Shown here: piece by piece, positions 7,696-15,339 of the stretch
Numbering within the stretch: position 1 is the first letter of the stretch
Layout: each line of letters begins with the position of its first letter
Origin: Sabulicella glaciei
GTDB lineage: Bacteria > Pseudomonadota > Alphaproteobacteria > Acetobacterales > Acetobacteraceae
Reading direction: 5' to 3'
DNA length: 33,647 nt
Assembly: GCF_026183895.1 (NCBI RefSeq)
Contig: NZ_JAPFQI010000032.1
Location: 1 to 33,647 of the forward strand
Program-made: the position numbers and the translations under genes
The notes under the pieces: model-generated
Seen by the model: the letters and a program-made list of their open reading frames with translations, nothing else
Databases searched by the model: none
What the model was told of the DNA's origin: nothing

Positions 7696-8670
7696 GTGAA
7701 GAAGCGCCAGATCCTGCGCGCTGCTGCCGGCCTTGGACTGCTGGCCGCCCCTGCCTATGCGCAAGCGCCTTTCCCCAGTTCCAGCATCCGCATGGTGGTG
7801 GCGTTCCCGCCAGGTGGAAACACGGACATTTTTGGGCGCCTGTTTGCCGAGCCCTTCGGGCGGGCGCTCGGCCAATCCGTGATCGTGGACAATCGCGGCG
7901 GGGCGGGCGGTCTCATCGGCTCGGGCGAGGTGCATCGCGCCCGACCGGACGGGTACACGTTGATCTTTCAAAGCCCGACGGCCGGGGTCACCGGCCCGCT
8001 CACGCGTCGCGTGCCGCCCTTCGATCCCGTGACGGGGTTCTCGCACATCGCCATCCTCGGCATCACGCCGCTCGCTCTGGCGGTCAACCCACGGCTTGGC
8101 GTGAACAGTCTGGCCGAGTTGATCGCGATGATCCGCGCCCAGCCGGGCAAGATCAGCTATGGCAGCTCGGGCATCGGCGGCGCCCCGCACCTCTCGACGG
8201 AGTTGCTGCGGATGCGGGCAGGCAACCTTGATGTGGTCCACGTGCCCTACCGCGGCTCGGGGCCGCTGACCCAGGATCTTCTCTCCGGCACGATCTCCTT
8301 CGCCGTGGACGCCTTCACGACGCTGCTGCCGCAGCACCGCGAGGGGAGGCTCCGGATCATCTCCGTCTTCGGCGAGCAGCGCGCGGCGGTGGTGCCCGAG
8401 GTGCCGACCGCGCGCGAGAGTGGCTTCGACATCGTGACCCGCATCGCCAACTACCTGGCCGCACCCCCCGGCACGCCGCCGGACCGGCTGGAGCGCCTGG
8501 CCGCTGCCGCTCGCGCTGCGATGTCCACGCCCGAGATTGCCAGCGCGCTGGAGGCCATCGCCTTTGTGCCCGTGACGGATTCCACGCCCGAACGCGCGAC
8601 GCGCTTCATCGCGGAGGAGGTGGTGCTCTGGAGCCCCGTCATCCGCGCCGCCAACATCGAGATCGAGTGA
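7696..8670 (+). CDS. Bug-family periplasmic solute-binding protein (TTT type)
   Basis: This 324-residue protein belongs to the Bug / TctC receptor family of tripartite tricarboxylate transporters, which bind small carboxylates in the periplasm. A signal peptide (residues 1-24) has a KKRQ start, a hydrophobic core and PAYAQA before the cleavage point. The family hallmarks follow: IRMVVAFPPGGNTD, VIVDNRGGAGGLIG, a RPDGYTL segment, YGSSGIGGAPHL and VPYRGSGP. The length is normal. GTG 7696 is chosen because GAGGAGG lies eight bases upstream and the signal peptide starts correctly; the open frame back to 7549 is not family-like. The TctA and TctB membrane subunits are not here, as is usual for the many orphan Bug genes. 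The next gene follows after four bases, so the pair is probably an operon. The ligand is unknown. Confidence 0.9.
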   Translation: MKKRQILRAAAGLGLLAAPAYAQAPFPSSSIRMVVAFPPGGNTDIFGRLFAEPFGRALGQSVIVDNRGGAGGLIGSGEVHRARPDGYTLIFQSPTAGVTGPLTRRVPPFDPVTGFSHIAILGITPLALAVNPRLGVNSLAELIAMIRAQPGKISYGSSGIGGAPHLSTELLRMRAGNLDVVHVPYRGSGPLTQDLLSGTISFAVDAFTTLLPQHREGRLRIISVFGEQRAAVVPEVPTARESGFDIVTRIANYLAAPPGTPPDRLERLAAAARAAMSTPEIASALEAIAFVPVTDSTPERATRFIAEEVVLWSPVIRAANIEIE

Positions 8671-8674
8671 GCGC

Positions 8675-9469
8675 ATGTTCAAGCTTACGGACAAGGTCGT
8701 CTTCCTGACCGGCTGCGGCTCGGTCGGCCCCGGCTGGGGCAATGGCAAGTCGATCGCGGTGCTCTTTGCGCGCCAAGGGGCGCGCATCTTCGGCGTGGAC
8801 ATCAACGAGGCGGCGGCGCGCGAGACGCAGGCGATCATCCAGGACGAGGGCGGCACCTGCGAGATCGCGACGGGCGACGTCACGGATTCCACCGAGGTGG
8901 CGCGGCTGGTCGAGGCCTGCATGGCGCGCTTCGGCCGCATCGACGTGCTGGTGAACAATGTCGGCAAGTCCGAACCCGCTATCCCCGGCGAGATGGACGA
9001 GGCGCTGTGGGACAGCCAGATCGCCGTCAACCTCAAAAGTGCTTTCCTCTGCTGCCACGCGGTGCTGCCGATCATGCAGAAGCAGGGAAAGGGAGCCGTG
9101 GTAAGCATCGCCTCCACGGCGGGCATTCGCTACACGGGGAAGCCCCAGGCGGCCTATTCGGCGGCCAAGGCGGGGCTGATCCATTTCAGCAAGACCACCG
9201 CCATTACCTATGCTCCGCGCGGCATCCGCATGAACTGCGTGCTGCCAGGCCTCATGTACACGCCGCTGGTGGCCAAGCTCGCCGAGCAATTTGCGGGCGG
9301 CGACCTGGAGGGGTTCGTGGCGAAGCGCAACGCCGCCGTTCCCATCGGCCAGATGGGCGAGGGATGGGACGTGGCCCATGCCGCGCTGTTCCTTGCTTCT
9401 GACGAGGCGAAATACGTGACCGCAACGGAACTCGTCGTCGATGGTGGGTTGACGGCTTCCACCCGTTGA
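8675..9469 (+). CDS. Short-chain dehydrogenase/reductase (SDR)
   Basis: This 264-residue cytoplasmic NAD(P)-dependent oxidoreductase has a classical SDR fold. The cofactor loop is TGCGSVGPGWGNG (about residues 12-24), longer than the usual TGxxxGIG but typical of a subgroup of SDRs. VDIN at about 43 suggests an NAD-preferring pocket. NNVG lies at about 93, the catalytic Ser in SIASTAG at about 145, and the YSAAK Tyr/Lys pair at about 160. The C-terminus VVDGG is standard. It starts four bases after the Bug gene stop and is probably translated from the same message. It may oxidise or reduce the imported carboxylate or a derivative; the substrate cannot be read from sequence. Confidence 0.9.
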   Translation: MFKLTDKVVFLTGCGSVGPGWGNGKSIAVLFARQGARIFGVDINEAAARETQAIIQDEGGTCEIATGDVTDSTEVARLVEACMARFGRIDVLVNNVGKSEPAIPGEMDEALWDSQIAVNLKSAFLCCHAVLPIMQKQGKGAVVSIASTAGIRYTGKPQAAYSAAKAGLIHFSKTTAITYAPRGIRMNCVLPGLMYTPLVAKLAEQFAGGDLEGFVAKRNAAVPIGQMGEGWDVAHAALFLASDEAKYVTATELVVDGGLTASTR

Positions 9470-9574
9470 TTGCGGCACGCTGACTTATTCTCCCGGGTGA
9501 CCGTAAGCGTCCACTGCCGGCTACGGTGTCTTTGTCTTGACGTGGCTTAGCCTGCGTCTTGACCTTCCCCCTTA

Positions 9575-10487
9575 CTGACTGTCCGCAAAGTGGCTTCCGT
9601 TGATCAAGCGAGGCGGCGAAGCATGATGCGGCTCATGGCGGTGTGGATCATGGCGATGCCGGTTTCGGGCAGCCGCTCGTAGTCACGGGCGAGGCGGCGG
9701 GAGCGCGAAAGCCATGTGAAGGTGCGTTCCACCACCCACCTGCGCGGGATGACCTGAAAGCCTTTGGGCTTGTCCTCCAGACCATAGCGCCACGCTTGGC
9801 GCTGACGGTGAAATGGCACCTCGACACGCCATCCTCTGGCCTGGTCCAGCCACCTGGCGAAAGGGCCAGTGTAAGCTCCGTCTGCCCAGACCAGTTCGAG
9901 ACGGGGCAACGCGCTAGACGACGTCATCTCGACCATCTGCCGCGCCCCTGCCGTGTCGTGCAGGCTAGCTGCATGGATGTGGGCGAGGAGGATCAACCCA
10001 GAGGCATCCACCAGCAGGTGCCGTTTGCGCCCGAAGGTCTTCTTGCCTGCGTCGAACCCGCGTTCAGGGCCGCCTACGCCCGTGGCGCGTGCTGTCTGGG
10101 AGTCGATCACTCCTGCCGAGGCTTTGCGGCTTCGCCCCGCCTTCTCGCGGGCGTGCTCGCGCAGCCGATCGTGCAGGCGTTTGAGGGTGCCGTCCTTGCG
10201 CCGGCGGGTCAGCTGCGAGTGAACCGTCTGCCAGGGCGGGAAGTGTCGCGGCAGCATGCGCCACGCGCAGCCGGAGCGGACTAGGTAGAAGATGGCCTCC
10301 GCCATCATCCGGCGTGGCCACTTCAGCGGACGCCCGAGGCAGGACGGGCGCGGAAGCAGTGGCTCCAGCACCGTCCATTCGCCGTCGCTCAGGTCGGAGG
10401 GATAGGGGCGGTCGGGCATGACGACCTCCAGCACAATGATGCTGGATCAACGCTCTACTCTCGCATCCGCCCTTTGCGGACAGTCAG
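9575..10487 (-). mobile_element. IS5-family element, second type, complete
   Basis: The element is 913 bp with perfect 16-bp terminal inverted repeats, CTGACTGTCCGCAAAG at 9575-9590 and its complement at 10472-10487. It is flanked by TA at 9573-9574 and 10488-10489. A TA duplication and this length fit the IS427 subgroup of IS5. The ends differ completely from those of the element at 4580-5506, so this is a separate acquisition. One intact transposase gene fills it. Confidence 0.85.
9604..10419 (-). CDS. IS5-family transposase (DDE)
   Basis: The transposase has 271 residues and its DDE triad is intact: Asp in GVIDSQTARAT (about 105), Asp in VWADGAYTG (about 178) and Glu in RRWVVERTFTWLSRSRRLA (about 230). 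The N-terminal LSDGEW and SGCAWRMLPRHFPPW segments are standard IS5. ATG 10419 is preferred because GGAGG lies six bases upstream and MPDRPYPSDL is the usual start; a GTG at 10434 would add five residues. No disruption is seen. Confidence 0.88.
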   Translation of the reverse strand: MPDRPYPSDLSDGEWTVLEPLLPRPSCLGRPLKWPRRMMAEAIFYLVRSGCAWRMLPRHFPPWQTVHSQLTRRRKDGTLKRLHDRLREHAREKAGRSRKASAGVIDSQTARATGVGGPERGFDAGKKTFGRKRHLLVDASGLILLAHIHAASLHDTAGARQMVEMTSSSALPRLELVWADGAYTGPFARWLDQARGWRVEVPFHRQRQAWRYGLEDKPKGFQVIPRRWVVERTFTWLSRSRRLARDYERLPETGIAMIHTAMSRIMLRRLA

Positions 10488-10489
10488 TA

Positions 10490-10989
10490 GCCATCCCTTC
10501 CGCTGCCGCCGGACTGCTTACCGGCAGACCGCTTCTGGGGAGGCAGGCCAATGTAGAATGCTGCGTCTGGCGCTCAACGCATTCCCGTCAACAATATGAT
10601 TTGCCTTGAGCTCAACCGATAAGCGCAATTTCGCCATATAAAATCGCGGAAAGGTTGAAAAGCATCGATAGATTAAATATGGCAGTTGTTTTTTTGGGCA
10701 ATAATGACGCGAACATTGCAGATTTATGGAGACACCATAAATCAAGTGGGAATAGATTGGCGCGGCGATTATTTGTTCGGTTTCGGCTCTGCCATTGTTT
10801 GGGTTTCATGGCTTCGCGCGTTTATCTCGCGCGAGATCATATTTGATACAGCCCAATCAGATGATCGGAAGGGCACGAAGCAGGGTAACAGATGAGGTGG
10901 ATGAGTGTCCGCTCAGCAGGAGTCTTGATGGTCCAGGCAGGTGCGGTGCTCCTCACAAGGGCTTGTCAGGCTATTGTGAGGCCCACGCC
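10490..10989. other. AT-rich intergenic region upstream of the LuxR-type regulator
   Basis: About 500 bases lie here with no credible gene. Roughly 10590-10860 is visibly much richer in A+T than the rest of the window. It contains two short inverted repeats: 10723-10729 with 10735-10741 (TTTATGG / CCATAAA) and 10814-10820 with 10828-10834 (TCGCGCG / CGCGCGA). It probably carries the promoter and control sites of the following regulator, or is a remnant of foreign DNA. I cannot assign a promoter with confidence. Confidence 0.4.
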
Positions 10990-11727
10990 GTGACGGCCGA
11001 GAAAGTAACTGCAACAAACGGAGATGCTGCGCGCGCATGCTCCATTCTCCTAGCTGACGTTCATCCGCTTTTCCGGTCGGGCATGCGATACATGCTGCAG
11101 GAGGCACTGGCACCTGCGGAGGTGGTCGAGGCAGGCAGCCGAGAAGAAACGTTGGCCCACCTGGAACGCGGAGTGTTTGACCTCGTTCTGACCAGCCTCT
11201 TCTCCGCTCAAGGCGACTGGGACGAGTTCCTTGCATCTCTGCTTGAGCGTGCTCCGGCTGGACGGCTCATGCTCTTATCAAGTATTGATGAGCCCAGGCG
11301 TATCTGTCGTGTCCTGGCCGCGGGCGCCGCGGGATTCGTTCTCAAGGAAACGCCCCCGAACATCATCCTTCACGCGATCCGTCTTGTACTCGACGGCGGT
11401 ATCTATGTCCCACCCGTAGTCCTTCGTGCTTTGTCGCGTGACGGCACTGTGGAAACCCTTGCTGCCTCGGAGGTGCCCCCTGCTGGTGTTGGAACATCTC
11501 TTACGGAGCGGCAGCAAGCAGTCCTGTGTCTCATCGTTCAGGGCGCCAGCAACAAGGCCATTGCGCGGTCGCTGGATCTCTCAGTCGGAACGGTGAAGGG
11601 GCACGTGGCAAACCTTTTGCGCCTTTATGGGGCGGAGAGTCGGCTGGAACTCGTCCATGCCGTAACCAAGCGCCGCAGCCTGCCTGCAGCGAAGCCCGAA
11701 GGATCAGAGGCACGCCGATCCGGCTGA
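10990..11727 (+). CDS. NarL/LuxR-type regulator with an atypical receiver domain
   Basis: This 245-residue regulator has a receiver-like domain (about 18-130) and a LuxR helix-turn-helix (about 170-235: LTERQQAVLCLIVQGASNKAIA, then GTVKGHV). In ordinary receivers the phospho-acceptor sits in a pattern like DLVLLDL. Here the aligned segment is DLVLTSLFS, with Ser in place of Asp. The upstream acidic pair is reduced to one residue (LLADVHPLF). The conserved Lys is kept in GFVLKE. It is therefore likely not controlled by Asp phosphorylation. I chose GTG 10990, with GTGAGG before it, because the domain starts soon after; the frame is open back to 10795 with no good start. The last 24 bases overlap the 3' end of the convergent histidine-kinase-like gene. 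Confidence 0.75.
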   Translation: MTAEKVTATNGDAARACSILLADVHPLFRSGMRYMLQEALAPAEVVEAGSREETLAHLERGVFDLVLTSLFSAQGDWDEFLASLLERAPAGRLMLLSSIDEPRRICRVLAAGAAGFVLKETPPNIILHAIRLVLDGGIYVPPVVLRALSRDGTVETLAASEVPPAGVGTSLTERQQAVLCLIVQGASNKAIARSLDLSVGTVKGHVANLLRLYGAESRLELVHAVTKRRSLPAAKPEGSEARRSG

Positions 11728-12474
11728 CTCCGTCCCCCGCTGTTTGGTGGCTTCGATTCGAGGCAGAGTCAGCAGGAACACCGACCCCATCCTTGGCTCT
11801 GAGCGTAGATCGATTCCGTGGCCGAGAGTGCGGGCAAGATCGCGCGCCAACGTCAGGCCCATTCCGAGCCCCTGAACCAGGCCGTCCCCATCGCCCTGCA
11901 GCTTAGCAAGCGGCTCGAAGATGACGGCCTGATGCTCGGGTAGAATGCCCACGCCGTCGTCCCAGACCTGGATCTGGGCATCACCCCCCCGCCTCCGGCA
12001 TCCGAGGAGCACGCGGCCGCCACGCGCAAAGAACAGCCCATTCAAAAGAAGATTGCGCAGGATCACTTCCAACGCTCTCGGGTCGCTGATGACGCGGATG
12101 CTCGTTGGTGCAATCGACAGGCTCACCCGGTTGTCATGGGCTATCCGAGCTGTTTGCAGCGCCAGCTTCTCAAACAGCGGCATCAACTGGACCTCTGCGA
12201 TCACCGGCCGGGCGAGGCTATGTTCCGCATGAACAATGTCGAGCATCGAAGCAAGCCGCCGCCGCATCTGAGTGAGGCCCAACTCGATCTGCTCGAGAAT
12301 GGCCTCCACCTCATCCTCCGCCGCGCGGTGCAGGCCTGCCCTTAGGCGTTGCCGCAGAGCGTGGTTGAGCAGCCCCAGCGCATCTACCGGCTGGCAGAGA
12401 TCACGAGCCAGGGCGTCGAGATCGTGAGGTTGCATGGGTGCTTTCAGAACGGGGTAAGCGGGAAGCAAAGCCAT
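11704..12474 (-). CDS. Histidine-kinase-like ATPase lacking the phospho-acceptor His
   Basis: The protein is 256 residues, soluble, with no sensor domain. Residues 15-95 resemble the dimerisation helices of the kinase group whose motif is normally SHDLRQPLxALG. Here the sequence is ARDLCQPVDALGLL, with Arg where the phosphorylated His belongs. The ATP-binding domain (about 110-240) looks intact: N box RNLLLNG, G1 box VWDDGVGI, F box FEPL and G2 box GLGMGLTLA. ATG 12474 has GAAGG seven bases upstream. It faces, and overlaps by 24 bases, the gene for a regulator that lacks its phospho-acceptor Asp. It may act by ATP-dependent protein binding rather than phosphotransfer, or a different His may be used. 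Confidence 0.75.
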   Translation of the reverse strand: MALLPAYPVLKAPMQPHDLDALARDLCQPVDALGLLNHALRQRLRAGLHRAAEDEVEAILEQIELGLTQMRRRLASMLDIVHAEHSLARPVIAEVQLMPLFEKLALQTARIAHDNRVSLSIAPTSIRVISDPRALEVILRNLLLNGLFFARGGRVLLGCRRRGGDAQIQVWDDGVGILPEHQAVIFEPLAKLQGDGDGLVQGLGMGLTLARDLARTLGHGIDLRSEPRMGSVFLLTLPRIEATKQRGTESAGSACL

Positions 12475-12531
12475 AAGGTGCCTTCACGGTAGTCCGACGG
12501 CAGTTCGCCGTCACCGGGCCGGATGGCCAGG

Positions 12532-12583
12532 GGGGGCGGCCACATGGCCCGGCCATGTGGCCGCCCCCGCCATGTGGCCGGCC
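12532..12583. repeat. Long perfect palindrome with an extra half-copy
   Basis: Bases 12532-12549 (GGGGGCGGCCACATGGCC) are the exact reverse complement of 12551-12568 around a single central C. This gives a 37-bp near-perfect palindrome. A further copy of the right arm core (CATGTGGCCG) follows at 12571-12580. It lies between the divergent starts of the kinase-like gene (12474) and the giant RTX gene (12731). It may be an operator, a cruciform or a transcription-blocking hairpin. There is no T-tract. Confidence 0.6.
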
Positions 12584-12730
12584 CAAACGGGAGGGCGCGG
12601 TCGGTCCTGCGCAGCCTTATGGCCCGGCCTTCTGGGTTGGTTTCCTGGCCATCTGGCTCGTTGCTCCGACAGCATCAAATGGAGGAAGCCTCGGCCTCGG
12701 AACGCCCACGATTGGGCTGGGAGAGATTTC

Positions 12731-15265
12731 GTGGCTAACTGGACCGGCACCTCAAAAAACGACGTCAAGAAGGGCACTGGCAGCGCCGACCGTCTCGAGG
12801 GTCTCGCCGGCAACGACACCTTGTCCGGTGATAACGGCAACGACGTCCTCGTGGGCGGCGCTGGTGCCGACACGCTGACCGGCGGGCAAGGCAAGGATAC
12901 CTTCGTCTACACCGTCGCTTCCGACTCCGGTGTCACAGCTGGCAGCTACGATACCATCACCGACTTCAGCCGCGCCGACGGCGATCTGATTGATCTCTCG
13001 GCACTCGGTCAGATCACCTGGGGTGACAGAGCAGCTCTGGGTGGAGGCAAGGCCTCAGCCTGGTACAACCCCGCCGCGACGGGCTCGTCGCTGTTCGTCG
13101 ACACGAACGGCGATGGCACGGCCGACATGCGCATCGATCTCACGGGCGTCACTAGCCTCGCCCAGACCGACTTGATCGGCGTCGTCGCGCCGACCACGCC
13201 TACGACGCCCACTACCCCCTCGACGCCGACTACCCCCACTACGGCAGCTGCGCCGGATACCGCATCCATCGCCGAGGATGCCGCGAGCGCCTCCGTCTCC
13301 GGAAACATCCTGTCCAACGACGCATCCGGCTACAAGCTTGCGAGCGTCAACGGGCAGAAGATGCCCAGTTCCGCCAAGGGAACGGCATCGGTCAAGGGCG
13401 AGCATGGCACGCTTGCCATCGGCCAAGATGGCAAGTGGTCCTACACCCTGAACAACCAGGACCCGGTCGTCCAGGCCCTCGGCGTCGGCGAGACGCGGGT
13501 TGAGACTTTCACCTATGTCACCACGGGCGAGGGTGGCGCGACTGCCACCTCGACCCTCACCGTGACCATCACCGGCACCAACGATGTCCCGGTGGCGCAG
13601 GAAGGTACTGCCTCGGGCCTGGAGGATGCGGCGACCATCACGGGCCGAGTGAAGGCCACAGATGTGGACGGCGACACGCTGACCTACAGCGTGGTCCAGG
13701 GTCCAGCACCGGCCCAGGGCGCACTCACCTTCAACCCGGACGGTACCTACAGCTTCGTTCCGGCCAAGGACTTCAACGGCGCAGTCACCTTCACCTACAA
13801 GGCGAACGACGGCACGGCCGACTCCAGCGCCGCCACCGTGACGATCACGGTGGCGGCTGTGAATGACGCTCCCGTGGCGACGGGCGGCGACGCCTCCGGC
13901 GCCGAGGCCAGCATCATCACCGGCCAAGTGGGCGGCACCGATGTGGACAGCCCGACACTCACCTACAAGCTCGTGACCCCGGTGGATGGGCTGACCCTCG
14001 CTGCCGATGGTTCCTACAGCTACGCAGCTCCCAAGAACGTCAGCGGCCCGGTCACCTTCCAATACGTTGCGAACGACGGTTCCCTGGACAGCTCCGCCCG
14101 AACGGTGACGATCACCGTTGGCGCAGTCAACGACGCCCCAGTGGCGCAGGATGTCTTCGTCCAGGGCCACGAGGATGCAGCGGCGATCACCGGCTCGGTG
14201 GTGGCCACGGACGAGGACAGCGCTACGCTGATCTACAGCCTGGTCCAGGGCCCGACCGCCGAGCAGGGCACGCTCACTTTCAACGAGGACGGCAGCTACA
14301 GCTTCGTGCCGGCCGCGGACTTCAACGGCACCGTTGCCTTTACATACAAGGCCAGCGACGGTGCGGCGGACAGCAACACCGCCACCGCGACGATCCTGGT
14401 GGCGGCCGTCAACGATGCTCCGGTGGCGCAGGACGGCACCAGCTCGGGAGACGAAGACGGTGAAGCGATCACTGGCCGCGTGGTCGCCACAGACGTGGAC
14501 GGCGACACACTGATCTACAGCGTGGTCGACGGCCCTGCGGCAAATCAAGGTGTCCTGACGTTCGAGAAGGACGGCACCTATAGCTTCGTTCCGGCCAAGG
14601 ACTTCAATGGCACCGTCAGCTTCACCTACAAGGCGAATGACGGCGCAGCGGATAGCAACACCGGCACGGTGACGATCACGGTCGCTGCAGCGGATGAGCC
14701 CAACACCGCCCCCGTCGCTACGGGGGGCGATGCCTCCGGCGACGAGGACACCACCATTACCGGGCGGGTCGGAGGCACAGACGCCGAGGGCGCGACGCTG
14801 ACCTACAAGCTGGTGGCCCCGGTCCACGGCCTGACCTTCAACGGCGACGGCTCCTACAGCTATGCCCCGGCAAAGGACTTCAACGGCAAGGTGACCTTCG
14901 ACTACGTCGTCAGCGACGGCGAACTCGACAGTGCGCCCAAGACCGTGACCATCACGGTCGCCCCGGTCGACGAGGTGCCGCCTGTGGTGTCCATCGCGGA
15001 CGCCGTTGCCTCAGAGGCGGTCGGGTCTGTCGAGATTCCCGTCACGCTGAGTCATGCGTCCGACCAGGACGTGACGCTGACATACGAGGCGTCCTGGCCC
15101 GGCAAGACGATCACCTTCGACGGCACGACGGAGGGAAGGCTTCCCACGGGATATGAGGGCGTGCGCTGGACCGGCATCTTCGGAGACGGCAAGGGCTCTG
15201 GCCTCGTGGCCACGGCGGGGGGCAGTTCCAGGCGCTTGGGGGTGATCTCAGCCTCGCCAGCCTGA
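12731..15265 (+). CDS. Giant RTX/cadherin-like secreted protein, N-terminal part
   Basis: This segment has 844 residues and ends early through a frameshift. Residues 10-60 hold RTX calcium-binding repeats (LAGNDTLSGDNGNDVLVGG and GADTLTGG), followed by a serralysin-type C-terminal-like domain to about 145. A Thr-Pro linker follows at about 155-172. One VCBS repeat (about 180-285) leads to five cadherin-like repeats (about 286-745) containing DVDGDTLxYSVV and FVPAKDFNG, then the start of a Calx-beta-like domain. There is no Sec signal, as expected for a type I secretion substrate. GTG 12731 is chosen because GAGAG lies five bases upstream and the RTX block starts soon after; the open frame back to 12557 runs through the palindrome and is not domain-like. 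The last 15 or so residues after the G run are out of frame. It is probably an adhesin or biofilm matrix protein. Confidence 0.85.
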   Translation: MANWTGTSKNDVKKGTGSADRLEGLAGNDTLSGDNGNDVLVGGAGADTLTGGQGKDTFVYTVASDSGVTAGSYDTITDFSRADGDLIDLSALGQITWGDRAALGGGKASAWYNPAATGSSLFVDTNGDGTADMRIDLTGVTSLAQTDLIGVVAPTTPTTPTTPSTPTTPTTAAAPDTASIAEDAASASVSGNILSNDASGYKLASVNGQKMPSSAKGTASVKGEHGTLAIGQDGKWSYTLNNQDPVVQALGVGETRVETFTYVTTGEGGATATSTLTVTITGTNDVPVAQEGTASGLEDAATITGRVKATDVDGDTLTYSVVQGPAPAQGALTFNPDGTYSFVPAKDFNGAVTFTYKANDGTADSSAATVTITVAAVNDAPVATGGDASGAEASIITGQVGGTDVDSPTLTYKLVTPVDGLTLAADGSYSYAAPKNVSGPVTFQYVANDGSLDSSARTVTITVGAVNDAPVAQDVFVQGHEDAAAITGSVVATDEDSATLIYSLVQGPTAEQGTLTFNEDGSYSFVPAADFNGTVAFTYKASDGAADSNTATATILVAAVNDAPVAQDGTSSGDEDGEAITGRVVATDVDGDTLIYSVVDGPAANQGVLTFEKDGTYSFVPAKDFNGTVSFTYKANDGAADSNTGTVTITVAAADEPNTAPVATGGDASGDEDTTITGRVGGTDAEGATLTYKLVAPVHGLTFNGDGSYSYAPAKDFNGKVTFDYVVSDGELDSAPKTVTITVAPVDEVPPVVSIADAVASEAVGSVEIPVTLSHASDQDVTLTYEASWPGKTITFDGTTEGRLPTGYEGVRWTGIFGDGKGSGLVATAGGSSRRLGVISASPA
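13586..14970 (+). repeat. Five tandem cadherin-like repeats in the RTX protein
   Basis: The units are about 90-95 codons each and begin with a xAPVAxxG motif. Two types can be told apart. Type A has YSVVxGPAxxQGxLTF and SFVPAKDFNG. Type B has TYKLVxPVxGLT and SYAxxK. Their order is A, B, A, A, B, which suggests past duplication of units. They probably form a calcium-stiffened stalk. Confidence 0.7.
15217..15222 (+). other. Frameshift site in a G run, joining two halves of the RTX gene
   Basis: The frame of the upstream gene runs into CGGGGGGC. Past this point its product loses all similarity to itself and stops at 15265. The frame one base back reads on without a stop (GGQFQALGGDLSLASLTLST) and continues into the 2,361-codon downstream frame. 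One missing G in the run, or a -1 ribosomal slip on G GGG GGC, would restore a single protein of about 3,231 residues (12731-22425). Confidence 0.8.
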
Positions 15266-15339
15266 CCCTGTCCACGGAGTACCTAAACCAGCTTGGCGGG
15301 CAGCAGACCGTCACGGTCGAGGCCATCAGGAACGGGGAA

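Noticed and set aside
7660-9126. A 488-codon minus-strand open frame opposite the Bug and SDR genes
   Set aside because: It spans two clear plus-strand genes and their junction, and has no recognisable motif.
10655-10895. Short plus-strand open frames in the AT-rich gap
   Set aside because: No ribosome site, no conserved-looking sequence, and overlapping frames of similar length.
13055-14827. A 590-codon minus-strand open frame opposite the RTX gene
   Set aside because: It is antisense to strongly domain-like sequence, has no recognisable motif, and arises from the codon bias of high-GC DNA.
15217-15222. Programmed -1 frameshifting as the established explanation of the split RTX gene
   Set aside because: The heptamer G GGG GGC is formally slippery, but I found no clear downstream stimulatory structure, and a one-base indel in a G run is simpler. 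Kept only as an option in the findings.
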